From Chitinophagales bacterium (lineage in GTDB: Bacteria; Bacteroidota; Bacteroidia; Chitinophagales; Chitinophagaceae), in contig JAAFIK010000007.1 of the NCBI GenBank assembly GCA_013298665.1, positions 2,113-66,112 of the forward strand: a stretch of DNA of 64,000 bases. The letters run 5' to 3'. The notes beneath the pieces are model-generated. The model saw only the letters and a program-made list of their open reading frames with translations, was not told where the DNA came from and made no database searches. Both the position numbers and the translations under genes were made by a program. This document shows, one piece after another, positions 52,621-61,138 of this stretch. How positions within the stretch are numbered: the first letter of the stretch is position 1; each line of letters begins with the position of its first letter.

Positions 52621-54000
52621 TTATAAACAACCACCACTTGGATTGGGCAGGAAGTTGACATTAACATTAAATTCCTGCGCAGGGAACTGGAGTACCATAC
52701 CATTGCAGTTCCAGGGTGCATTGCTGCGGCTTACGCTGGGTTCGCCTTTAGCACCGATGCGTTTTACCTGTTGCAGACGATCCCCGGCCTCATACACCAT
52801 CTCCAGTTTGCGTTCAGCCCTTACCAGTGCCAGCACCGCGGCTGCAGTTGCAGATACGGGTAATGGTGGTTTTGTACCACCATAAGCCCGGTTGGTGATA
52901 TCGTTGATGTCGCCGATGGCCGTTGTCAGGTTCTGGTTGAGCGATGCCGCTGCTTCAGCCCTGATCAGTTTCATTTCAGTCATATGCAATACGGGCATTA
53001 CAAAATCTGCAATCCTGTACTTACTGATACCAAAACCACCAGTAACATTGGTGTACCAGATTTTACGTACATCATTGGTATTGCCTGCACCGGCAGTATA
53101 GGCTGCTGCGGTGATGGGCAGTGCCAGCGACTGGTCGATATTTCCGTCGTTCCTGAGGCCACCAAAACGGGGGCCCTGACCCGCTTCGTTTACAAGATAG
53201 AAAATTGCTTCGGAAGTTACAGGTTTGTTGAATCGTTTGGTGGCAAAAGAAGCACTGGCGTCAAACGTGGCACCGCTTCCGATAATCACTTCATTGGCAT
53301 ATTTGTAGGCGCTGTCCATTTTATTCATCTGAAAGTAGACCCTGGCGAGGTAGCCTTTTGCAGCCCATTTGGTGGGAAATACACCATTGGTAGCCGGTAA
53401 CAGATCCTGTGCTTTATAAAGATCACCCAGAACGGCGTCATATACTTCCTTAACCGTATTACGGCTGCGACTGCCTTCAAATTCACTCCTGGTTTTGATT
53501 ACTATGCCGAGGTGACCATTGTCTGCCGTATAACCATAAGGCTGTGCGTAAAGTTTAACCACTTCAAAATGATTGATGGCCCTTACAAAACGTGCCTGCC
53601 CCTCATAGTTGTTCTTTGTGGCCACTGAGGAAGTAACGAGTTCGATATTCTCGATAGTTGTATTGGCCCGCATAATGGCATTGTAAGCGTCACGGTACAC
53701 TTCGATGGTGCCTGCATCAGCACTGCTGCGGAAATTGTAGATATCTGCATCATAGCCGGTAATGGCAGAACCATCGGCAACATCACTCATCAGTTCGCTG
53801 ACACGCTGGATACGGCCGCCATAGAAATTACCACCAGCAATCGGCAGGTACATTCCGCTCACCAGATCGCGTACATCAGCCTCCGTTTTATAAGCATCGG
53901 TGGGAGAAACAATACCCGCCGGTGTGAATTCCAGTTTTTTACAACCCATCCCTGCCATCACGACGGCTACCAGGATTGTTATAATTTTTTTATATGACAT
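52621..54000 (-). CDS. susD: SusD/RagB-type outer-membrane glycan-binding lipoprotein
   Basis: A 459-residue lipoprotein with lipobox GMGC at about residue 20, then TPAGIVSPTDAYKTEADVRDLVSGMY. TPR-like helices follow (AKGYLARVYFQMNKMDSAYKYANEVI) and the C-terminal part VRAERKLEMVYEAGDRLQQVKRIG is the SusD family signature. It forms the lid of the SusC transporter and hands oligosaccharides to it. It starts 18 bp after susC. From the neighbours (GH13 amylase, SusE-like binding protein) the cargo is probably an alpha-glucan. Confidence 0.95.
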   Translation of the reverse strand: MSYKKIITILVAVVMAGMGCKKLEFTPAGIVSPTDAYKTEADVRDLVSGMYLPIAGGNFYGGRIQRVSELMSDVADGSAITGYDADIYNFRSSADAGTIEVYRDAYNAIMRANTTIENIELVTSSVATKNNYEGQARFVRAINHFEVVKLYAQPYGYTADNGHLGIVIKTRSEFEGSRSRNTVKEVYDAVLGDLYKAQDLLPATNGVFPTKWAAKGYLARVYFQMNKMDSAYKYANEVIIGSGATFDASASFATKRFNKPVTSEAIFYLVNEAGQGPRFGGLRNDGNIDQSLALPITAAAYTAGAGNTNDVRKIWYTNVTGGFGISKYRIADFVMPVLHMTEMKLIRAEAAASLNQNLTTAIGDINDITNRAYGGTKPPLPVSATAAAVLALVRAERKLEMVYEAGDRLQQVKRIGAKGEPSVSRSNAPWNCNGMVLQFPAQEFNVNVNFLPNPSGGCL

Positions 54001-54018
54001 TGTTATCAGATTTAGAGA

Positions 54019-57000
54019 TTAAAAACTAACGTTCAGGCCAAAGTTGATTGACTTGGACAATGGCGGGTTGAGGAAGTTTGAGTTGGCCGATTGGTTACGG
54101 GCATCATTTCCTTCGCCATCCCTTCCGGTTTCAGGATCACCAACTGGATACTTGGTGAACAGCAGCAAATTGTATGCAGATACATAGAACTTGGCATTGC
54201 TCATTTTCCAGCGTTTGATCATTTTTTCGGGGAAGTAATAGGCAAGGGTCAACTCACGCAGGCGGATAAAGTCTGAACTGAATACCTGCAGAGAAGAGTT
54301 GTTGCTGAAGGGGTTGCCTTCCACGCCGGGATAACCTGTAAGGGTAGGCCTTGGATATTTTGCAATATCACCTGGTTTACGCCAGTAATTACCCACATAG
54401 AAAGAATAGATGTTCCAGTCTGTGATATAACCAAGACTGCGCTTTCCGCTGTTGTCCCAGATATGACCACCCATCTGGTAAGTAAACAGGGTATTCAATT
54501 CAAAGTTTTTATACTTGAATGTATTGGTAATACCACCGGTGTAAGTAGGATATACATTGGCTACCGGTACTTTATCGCCGATACCGGAAGTTACATTCAA
54601 TGTTTTGGTGCGGTTGCCATCTTTATCAAGGAAAATAGGCAATCCGTCTGCCGGATCAACACCAACATACCTTACAGTGAAGATGGTTCCGATGGGCTGG
54701 CCGGGGAGTACCCTTGTTTCGTTGGTACCACCCGCAATAGCATCCGGCAATACCGATCCGATACTGGTTACCTGATTGTAGTTGTAAGCAATATTGAAGT
54801 TGGTTGTCCAACTGAAGTTTTTATTGCGGATGTTCGTTGTGTTAAGCGTAAACTCAGCACCCTGGTTGTAGAGGTCGCCAAGGTTCTGCGTCTGGTTGCC
54901 ACCGATACCGTTGTAGGCGTTAATGGCTACAGAAGTGAGCAGGTTGTTGAACTGGGTAGTACGTTTGTACAAGGCCACTTCACCGCTGATCCTGTTTTTG
55001 AGGATACCAAATTCAATGGCAGCAGTGATTTCATTGGTGGTTTCCCATTTCAGGTTGTCGTTGCCCAGAGAAATACGGCCATCTGTAGTGGGGTTACCAC
55101 CGTAGCCGCCACCACCGGTAGCCCTTGAAGTATCAGCAGTGGGATAGCCTGCTTTCCAATCTACGTTGTCGTTACCCACAAGTCCCCAGCCCACACGCAG
55201 TTTCAGGAAATTAAACACCTTCTGTTTTTGCATAAATGCCTCTTCACTGATGGCCCAGCTACCCGATACTGTGGGGAAGTAGCCCCATTTGTTTTTCTTC
55301 TGTGCAAATACAGAGGAGCCGTCGCGGCGCATTGAGGCCTGGAGGAAGTAACGTCCCAGGTAGTTGAAGTTTAAGCGGGTAAACAGGCTCTGGCGGATTT
55401 TATTAAAACCAATCTCCAGGGGGTTCCTTGATTTTTCCCTTTCATACACGTCGTTTTTACCTCCATTGAAGTAGGCAGCATTACTGACGCCGCCATAATT
55501 CTGGAACATGGTTTTATCTTCTGTCTGCTCTGCACCACCCATAACATTAAGGGTAGCCTTTTCCGAGATTTTCCAGCGATAATCCACCTGCACACCGATC
55601 TGGCTGCTGGTGTATTTATTAAAGTTATTGTAGGCATCACCTGAATCTGGTCTTGGCGTATTGGGGTTTGTCAGCAGGAACGCTTTGTAACCACCAAACA
55701 ATGAATTGGACTGGTTGTAATTGAAATATCCTTTTACATTCAGGTCTTTGATAAGGGTGTAAACGGCGTTGATACCGCCATTGAAGCGTTGTTCGTTGGA
55801 GCGGTAATCGGAGTATTTCCGCTGGGCTTCGAGGTTATTACCACCACCAAAATCCCAGGTTACGCCACTGTTTGCACGGAAAAAACTGCCATCAGTGTTA
55901 TAGACGGGATAGTAAGGCAGACCGGTACTCATGGCCAACCCAAGACCGCCGTTCCAGGCGTTGTTGAGCAGGTTACTTACACCGGTATTAAAGCTGGCGT
56001 TGACGCCGATAGCAAGTTTCTTGATGGGTTTGATGTCGAAGTTTCCACGAATGCCGTAGCGTTTATAGTCGTTCCCGACAATATAAGAATTTTCGTTACT
56101 GAAGCTACCACCAATAAAATAGTTGATGTAACGGCCTGCTTTGGAAACCGACAGGTTTACGTTCTGGTTGCCACCGGAGCGTGTAGCCAGATCCCACCAA
56201 TCAGTACCGGCACCGCTGAGTGCCTGGTTCAGGGGGAAACCGCCGGATACACCGGGCAGGTTTTGCTGGAGGCCGGTATTGCCATCCATCTCCCAGGCTT
56301 CCTGACGAAGTGCAAGCCAGGTATTTTTATCTACGAACTTTGGCTTTACGGAATAAGTAGACACACCAAAGCGGGTAGCAAAATTCACCTTGAGTTTATT
56401 ACCCTTACCTCTTTTGGTAGTGATGATGATAACACCATTGGCACCTCTGGAACCAAAGATACCGGAGGCTGCAGCGTCTTTAAGGATCTCCACAGACTCG
56501 ATTTCATTCGGATCAATGTTACCAAGCGGGTTCCTGTCCTGGCCAAGCTGGTTGCGGGTAGCGCCTCCTACGTAGTTGTTTTCCACGGGAATACCATCAA
56601 TTACAATCAGCGGATCGCCGCTCTGTGTAAGCGTGGCGATACCCCGGATACGGATCACCGCACCAGAGCCGGCCATACCACCACTGGTATTGATGTTTAC
56701 ACCTGCTGCTTTACCGGCAAGGGCACTCTCAAAACTGGGGGAGGGTACGTTGGCAATCTTGTCTGCGCCAATCTTTGAAATGGTTCCCGTTACTTCCTTT
56801 TTCTTCTGCGCGCCATAACCAACAATCACCACCTCATTGAGTTGCTGATTGTTTTGTGCAACCTGCACATCAACAGCGCTGCGGCCATTCAGTGCCACTT
56901 CCTGGCGGCTGAAACCCGCTGATGAAAAAATAAGTGCTGTGGAACCTGCCGGAACGGTAATCTTAAAATTACCCGAACCATCCGTTTGTACGGCTACTCT

Positions 57001-57162
57001 ACTGCCCTTGGCAGTGACATTCATACCGGAAACGGGCGAATTGTCTTTAACGTCGGTTACTTTACCGGTAACAACCGTCTGCGCCATGGCAGCGGTACCG
57101 ATCAGCAGCAACGCAATCGTTTGCGATAAAAATCCGTAGATTTTCTTCAAGCTTCTTCTCAT
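54019..57162 (-). CDS. susC: SusC/RagA TonB-linked outer-membrane transporter
   Basis: From ATG 57162 (an upstream TTG frame start at 57249 would run into the operator region) this is 1047 residues. Order: signal peptide (RRSLKKIYGFLSQTIALLL), carboxypeptidase-regulatory-like domain at about 30-110 (VVTGKVTDVKDNSPVSGM), the SusC motif LNEVVIVGYGAQKKKEVTGTI, plug domain with PLIVIDGIPV and GASGIFGSRGANGVIIITTKRG, then a 22-strand barrel ending LNFGLNVSF. It imports oligosaccharides with energy from TonB. Two TGTGTA/TACACA palindromes lie 46-86 bp upstream, so it is likely regulated by the adjacent Nudix-type regulator. Confidence 0.95.
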   Translation of the reverse strand: MRRSLKKIYGFLSQTIALLLIGTAAMAQTVVTGKVTDVKDNSPVSGMNVTAKGSRVAVQTDGSGNFKITVPAGSTALIFSSAGFSRQEVALNGRSAVDVQVAQNNQQLNEVVIVGYGAQKKKEVTGTISKIGADKIANVPSPSFESALAGKAAGVNINTSGGMAGSGAVIRIRGIATLTQSGDPLIVIDGIPVENNYVGGATRNQLGQDRNPLGNIDPNEIESVEILKDAAASGIFGSRGANGVIIITTKRGKGNKLKVNFATRFGVSTYSVKPKFVDKNTWLALRQEAWEMDGNTGLQQNLPGVSGGFPLNQALSGAGTDWWDLATRSGGNQNVNLSVSKAGRYINYFIGGSFSNENSYIVGNDYKRYGIRGNFDIKPIKKLAIGVNASFNTGVSNLLNNAWNGGLGLAMSTGLPYYPVYNTDGSFFRANSGVTWDFGGGNNLEAQRKYSDYRSNEQRFNGGINAVYTLIKDLNVKGYFNYNQSNSLFGGYKAFLLTNPNTPRPDSGDAYNNFNKYTSSQIGVQVDYRWKISEKATLNVMGGAEQTEDKTMFQNYGGVSNAAYFNGGKNDVYEREKSRNPLEIGFNKIRQSLFTRLNFNYLGRYFLQASMRRDGSSVFAQKKNKWGYFPTVSGSWAISEEAFMQKQKVFNFLKLRVGWGLVGNDNVDWKAGYPTADTSRATGGGGYGGNPTTDGRISLGNDNLKWETTNEITAAIEFGILKNRISGEVALYKRTTQFNNLLTSVAINAYNGIGGNQTQNLGDLYNQGAEFTLNTTNIRNKNFSWTTNFNIAYNYNQVTSIGSVLPDAIAGGTNETRVLPGQPIGTIFTVRYVGVDPADGLPIFLDKDGNRTKTLNVTSGIGDKVPVANVYPTYTGGITNTFKYKNFELNTLFTYQMGGHIWDNSGKRSLGYITDWNIYSFYVGNYWRKPGDIAKYPRPTLTGYPGVEGNPFSNNSSLQVFSSDFIRLRELTLAYYFPEKMIKRWKMSNAKFYVSAYNLLLFTKYPVGDPETGRDGEGNDARNQSANSNFLNPPLSKSINFGLNVSF

Positions 57163-57207
57163 AAAGCAAACATTATCGTTTTGTAATAAATAATTTGAAA
57201 AACAGAA

Positions 57208-57224
57208 TGTGTATAATTTACGCA
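57208..57224. promoter_or_regulatory. Operator-like palindrome upstream of susC, distal copy
   Basis: TGTGTA-TAATT-TACGCA, a 17-bp palindrome with one mismatch between arms. It is centred 24 bp from the second copy. Together the outer arms form a perfect 14-bp inverted repeat (57208-57221 with 57235-57248). Confidence 0.65.
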
Positions 57225-57231
57225 ATCGTAA

Positions 57232-57248
57232 TGTGTAAATTATACACA
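57232..57248. promoter_or_regulatory. Operator-like palindrome upstream of susC, second copy
   Basis: TGTGTA-AATTA-TACACA is a perfect palindrome (6-bp arms, 5-bp spacer), 69 bp before the susC ATG. A TTTATTTG near-match to the -7 box on the minus strand overlaps it at 57247-57254, which would suit a repressor. Confidence 0.7.
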
Positions 57249-57397
57249 AATAAAAGCTCTTTTTTTTAAAATTTAAACTTTTGTTAAATCTTTTTTTTTA
57301 AACCCCTTCTATTCCTTAACAATTAGTTAACGGAATAAGGATAGACCACACCGATGCGTAAAATGCTGCATAACAGGCCATTATCCATTTAGATGGG

Positions 57398-58138
57398 TTA
57401 AAAATCGATGCCAAACCATTTCTTCTTTTTCTTTTCGTACTTCTCGTAATTGAACTTATAGAGCTTCCCGGGCCGATGCGGTACATCCTGCTCCATTTCG
57501 TTGGTATCGGTTAAGAAATCCATGGAGAAAAACTTCTTCCGGAAGTTTCGCCGGTCCATTTTAACATCCAGAATGGCCTCATAGAGGTTCTGCAGTTCGC
57601 GGAGAGAGAATTTTTTGGGCAGCAGGTTGAACCCCAGCGGGTGTTCCTGTATTCTTTTCTGTAACCGTTCGTAGCAGGCATCAAGGATTTCTTTATGGTC
57701 AAACGCAAAATCAACTGCGCTTTTAACATCGTGCCAGTGGAGTTCATTTTCCAGTATCTTAAGCTTGTGGTGCTGCACATTAACCAGCGAACAATAGGCT
57801 ACGGTTACTACCCGACCCGCCGGGTGACGGTCTACCGCACCAAAGGTTTGCACCTGTTCGAGGTAAAGGTCGTTCAGTCCTGTACGCTGTTTGAGTATCC
57901 GGTATGCGGCGGCATCAAGGTCTTCGGCGGGATAAACGAGATCGCCGAGAAGAGAGTACCTTCCTTCATATTTCTTAAGATCGCTCCGGATGAGTAATAC
58001 CTTGAGCTTGTTTTCGTCGAAGCCGAAAATGACACAATCCACGCTGAGGGCGAGCCGGTTTGTTTCGGCCACCTCCGATTGTATGGTCTGCAGGGTTTTA
58101 CCCTGCCTGAGTTGCTTGCCGTTTGTTATCGTTATCAT
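57398..58138 (-). CDS. Nudix-type transcription regulator (NrtR/AraR-like)
   Basis: From ATG 58138 (GTG 58150 possible) this 246-residue protein has an N-terminal Nudix fold (SVDCVIFGFDENKLKVLLI, LLGDLVYPAEDLDAAAYRIL) and a C-terminal winged helix (FSLRELQNLYEAILDVKMDRRNFRKKF), the NrtR family layout. The catalytic RExxEE of the Nudix box is replaced by YRILKQRT, so it is probably a ligand sensor without hydrolase activity. Known relatives control sugar genes, for example AraR in Bacteroides. It sits between the amylase and susC genes, which both have TGTGTA/TACACA palindromes in front. A role as regulator of this locus is strongly suggested. Confidence 0.88.
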   Translation of the reverse strand: MITITNGKQLRQGKTLQTIQSEVAETNRLALSVDCVIFGFDENKLKVLLIRSDLKKYEGRYSLLGDLVYPAEDLDAAAYRILKQRTGLNDLYLEQVQTFGAVDRHPAGRVVTVAYCSLVNVQHHKLKILENELHWHDVKSAVDFAFDHKEILDACYERLQKRIQEHPLGFNLLPKKFSLRELQNLYEAILDVKMDRRNFRKKFFSMDFLTDTNEMEQDVPHRPGKLYKFNYEKYEKKKKKWFGIDF

Positions 58139-58167
58139 CTGTTGTTCCACAAGAAATTAATAAACTG

Positions 58168-61071
58168 TTAGCGGATAAACTGTGTAAAATGAGATTTGCC
58201 GTTCTGCTCCGCACGGATAAAATAGGTTCCGCGGGCTAAGGGGACGAGGTTATTACCGATCGGCAGTTGATACTCACCTTTAGCCCGCGTGCCGGCAAAA
58301 AGCGTTTGCAGGGGTTGCCCCATTATATTAACCAGGGTCAGCGTAATCCGTCCGTTTGCCGGTACGATGTACTTCAGAACGGCACTACCCGTAGCAGTGG
58401 GATTGGGAAATACCCTTAAACCAAGCCCATTCCTCTCGTTCGGTATTTCATTAACCGGCGTGGTTACCACACCGGTTACGTTTTTATTGACATAAACATG
58501 GTATTCTCCCGGCTGCAGAGAGATGCTTTGTGTTGCACCTGTTGCACTGAATGTGGCGCCGGTGAGGTAGTCGTACCAGGTACCTGCGTTCTGGAAACTG
58601 ATGTTGAGGCTTTGCGGCACCACATCAAAGTTGCCCATAACCGTCAGGCTGAGGCTGGGGTCGGTAAGCTGAAACCATTTGACCGCGCCAACAAGGTTGT
58701 AATTCATATTACTGCTGCTGAAAGCAGGCACCTGTGTGCGCCTGAGGTTGATGAGGCTTGCAAATACATCATAGAGCCTTTTGCGGCGTACGTCCTGGTA
58801 GTACTCCCAGCGGAAGGGCTTACGCGCTGTACGGCAGGCGTCATTGTTGGGATCGTTGTTGGGGAAGCTGCCGTTGCTACAGGCATTGATGGATACATCG
58901 TAGCCCAACTCGCCCAACTGCCAGATCATTTTGGGGCCGGGTATGGTAAAAAACAATGCTGCTGCTGCCTCGATGCGCCGCAGCCCCGTGGTGGTATCCC
59001 GGGTGTTATAGCTGCCTGAGCTGTTGCCAAAAGTCAGGTTTTTATACATCAGGCGCTGCTCGTCATGGCTTTCCATATATCCCATGGAGTGAGGAAAGTT
59101 CATCTGCCTTTCACTGCTGTTGTACACGATCCCACTCACATTGGAGTTGGTATTATAGCCCATGGTGGCCTCGTTGTAAGGATTGGTCATATTACCCCAG
59201 GGCAGGAAACCATAATTGGCCAGTTCCTTGTCTTCCGCGGTTTCGGCAAAATGTTCAAGGATCATATAGGTATTGGGACTGCGTGTCCAGATACTGTCGG
59301 CATAACGCTTCCAGATGGCAATACGGCTTGCATCGTAAGTACTCCAGGCCCCCACATTATTGGTAAGATTTTGGGTAAACCCTTTTGAGAGGTCAAAACG
59401 GAAGCCATCGATCTTGTATTCATTGATCCAGTGTTCGAGCGTGCGCTGTACGTAATACTTTGTGGCCGGTGATTCGTGGTTGAAATCGTAGCCCACACCA
59501 AAGGGATGCTTGTCGGTTTCGTTCAGCCAGGGATTGTTGGGTGCGGGCCGGTTGAGCGTTGGGTTCCAGTACATCCGGGCATGCGGCCCCTGGCCAAATT
59601 CGTGGTTGAATACGATATCCATGATTACGGCAATACCGTTCTGGTGGCATTTATCGATATATTCTTTGAGTTTGTTCTTGGTACCATAATATTTATCGGG
59701 TGCCATAAAGAAAGTAGGGTTGTAGCCCCAACTGTCGTTGTTTTCAAATTCGCTGAAAGGCATCAGTTCAACAGCATTGATATTCAGCTTTTTAAGGTAA
59801 CCGAGCGTATCGATCATGGCCTGCCAGTTGTGGGCACCCACAAAGTCGCGCACCAGGGCCTCATATACGATAAGGTGCTTTTTATCCGGACGGGTAAAGT
59901 TGGTTACCTGCCAGTTGTATTGGGGTTCCTGTGTTTGCAGCACACCGGCGATCTGCGTCGTTTTACCAAAGGGATAAGGCTTCAGGTTGGGATAGGTAAC
60001 CACATCGATCTGCGCATCGCCAAAGGGTGAGGGGTCCAGTACTTTCTGTGTGTAGGGGTCAGCGATACGAAGATTGCCATCAATGAGGTATTGATAGGCG
60101 TATTCGGTACCCGGTGTAAGGCCGGTAATTCTTTTCCAGTAATAGTTGCCATCGGGTGTTCTATTCATCTGGTAGGCTGTTTGGGCTACCCAGTTGTTAA
60201 AATCACCGATCACAACCACATCTGTTTTTTGCGGAGCATAGAAGACGAGTGTTACAGAAGTGTCGCCGGGTTCGTAATTAATGCCTTCGCGTACACCTGC
60301 GGGTAATGCGGCCACGGGTGTGGTGGGTGCGATATAAAACACCACGGAATCCTTCAGCGTACGGTCGGGGTAAACCGCTTCCATACGAAGTACCTGGTTG
60401 CCTGCAGCGGTAATCACCGGGTTAGCGGTAATGCTTGTGGCAGCGTTGGCGATGGCAACTGATGTTCCATTATAATAAACTGTAAGATTGCCGGCTTTGG
60501 AAGCGACTCCCTTAAAAGCAACGGGGTTGCCAACGGTTGTGTTGATGGGTTCGCGATAGAGGGTAAACCGGGGTTCAAAATAGGGTTGGTTGATGCGGAT
60601 CAGGGTATCGGTAAGTCCATTGATGGGGATATACATATTGCCCTGATTTTCGCTCAGGTCAGCACATTTGCCTTCAAGAGGACTACCCGTGGGGTTGTAA
60701 CTGCGGAATACCATCGCCAGTCTACGGATGACCTCATTGGTGGGTACGCCATAAAATGTACGGATATTGCTGATCACATACTGGTATTTGTTGCTGCCGA
60801 GCGGGGTCATTTTATGGGCGGCATTATTGCTGTTCCAGGTGGTGGCGGTGTATTTCCAGTCGCCCGCCCCTGTACTCAGGTTGGTGATAACGCCGGTGTG
60901 GATATATACGTCTCCCGCATAGTTGTTAAGCCCCTGGTTACCTTTCGATGCATCGAATACGATGGTGATGGCACTATTGTCTACAGGAAACTCCTGCGTC
61001 CAGGACAGCAACTGGCTGAAGGCAGGAAAGAAGGTACTGATCAACCCAAAGAAAAGGATCATTTTCTTCAT
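58168..61071 (-). CDS. Secreted GH13 alpha-amylase-family enzyme with T9SS sorting domain
   Basis: This 967-residue protein has a signal peptide (1-20), an N-terminal beta module (about 21-160, DUF4961-like), an Ig-like part, a CBM48/E-set domain (about 270-360, VVVIGDFNNW) and the GH13 barrel from about 395. Catalytic residues: nucleophile Asp560 in IDGFRFD, acid/base Glu606 in MILEHF, and Asp670 in MESHDEQ; MDIVFNHEFGQGP is region I. The end (LRVFPNPTATGSAVLKYIV to the terminus) is a T9SS type A sorting domain, so it is exported to the surface. It would cut alpha-glucans outside the cell for SusCD import. A TGTGTA/TACACA palindrome lies 16 bp upstream of the ATG. Exact GH13 subfamily not determined. 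Confidence 0.94.
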   Translation of the reverse strand: MKKMILFFGLISTFFPAFSQLLSWTQEFPVDNSAITIVFDASKGNQGLNNYAGDVYIHTGVITNLSTGAGDWKYTATTWNSNNAAHKMTPLGSNKYQYVISNIRTFYGVPTNEVIRRLAMVFRSYNPTGSPLEGKCADLSENQGNMYIPINGLTDTLIRINQPYFEPRFTLYREPINTTVGNPVAFKGVASKAGNLTVYYNGTSVAIANAATSITANPVITAAGNQVLRMEAVYPDRTLKDSVVFYIAPTTPVAALPAGVREGINYEPGDTSVTLVFYAPQKTDVVVIGDFNNWVAQTAYQMNRTPDGNYYWKRITGLTPGTEYAYQYLIDGNLRIADPYTQKVLDPSPFGDAQIDVVTYPNLKPYPFGKTTQIAGVLQTQEPQYNWQVTNFTRPDKKHLIVYEALVRDFVGAHNWQAMIDTLGYLKKLNINAVELMPFSEFENNDSWGYNPTFFMAPDKYYGTKNKLKEYIDKCHQNGIAVIMDIVFNHEFGQGPHARMYWNPTLNRPAPNNPWLNETDKHPFGVGYDFNHESPATKYYVQRTLEHWINEYKIDGFRFDLSKGFTQNLTNNVGAWSTYDASRIAIWKRYADSIWTRSPNTYMILEHFAETAEDKELANYGFLPWGNMTNPYNEATMGYNTNSNVSGIVYNSSERQMNFPHSMGYMESHDEQRLMYKNLTFGNSSGSYNTRDTTTGLRRIEAAAALFFTIPGPKMIWQLGELGYDVSINACSNGSFPNNDPNNDACRTARKPFRWEYYQDVRRKRLYDVFASLINLRRTQVPAFSSSNMNYNLVGAVKWFQLTDPSLSLTVMGNFDVVPQSLNISFQNAGTWYDYLTGATFSATGATQSISLQPGEYHVYVNKNVTGVVTTPVNEIPNERNGLGLRVFPNPTATGSAVLKYIVPANGRITLTLVNIMGQPLQTLFAGTRAKGEYQLPIGNNLVPLARGTYFIRAEQNGKSHFTQFIR

Positions 61072-61087
61072 ATCACAAGCAATTTAA

Positions 61088-61102
61088 TGTGTAAAATACA
61101 CA
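61088..61102. promoter_or_regulatory. Operator-like palindrome upstream of the amylase gene
   Basis: TGTGTA-AAA-TACACA has the same half-sites as the susC operators but a 3-bp spacer. It lies 16 bp before the ATG at 61071, so a bound protein would block the start of the message. Confidence 0.6.
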
Positions 61103-61106
61103 CATT

Positions 61107-61138
61107 CTTAATACCAGCAAAGAAATGTTGGTATTAAG
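61107..61138. promoter_or_regulatory. Inverted repeat CTTAATACCA/TGGTATTAAG between amidohydrolase and amylase genes
   Basis: Perfect 10-bp arms (61107-61116, 61129-61138) with a 12-nt spacer overlap the stop of the amidohydrolase gene. It may be a second operator of the amylase gene or a hairpin at the end of the amidohydrolase message; there is no T tract. Confidence 0.5.

Noticed and set aside
54463-55128. 221-codon plus frame opposite susC
   Set aside because: Shadow frame with no start signals or domain.
55789-56778. 329-codon plus frame opposite susC
   Set aside because: Antisense shadow; the SusC plug and barrel motifs are intact on the other strand.
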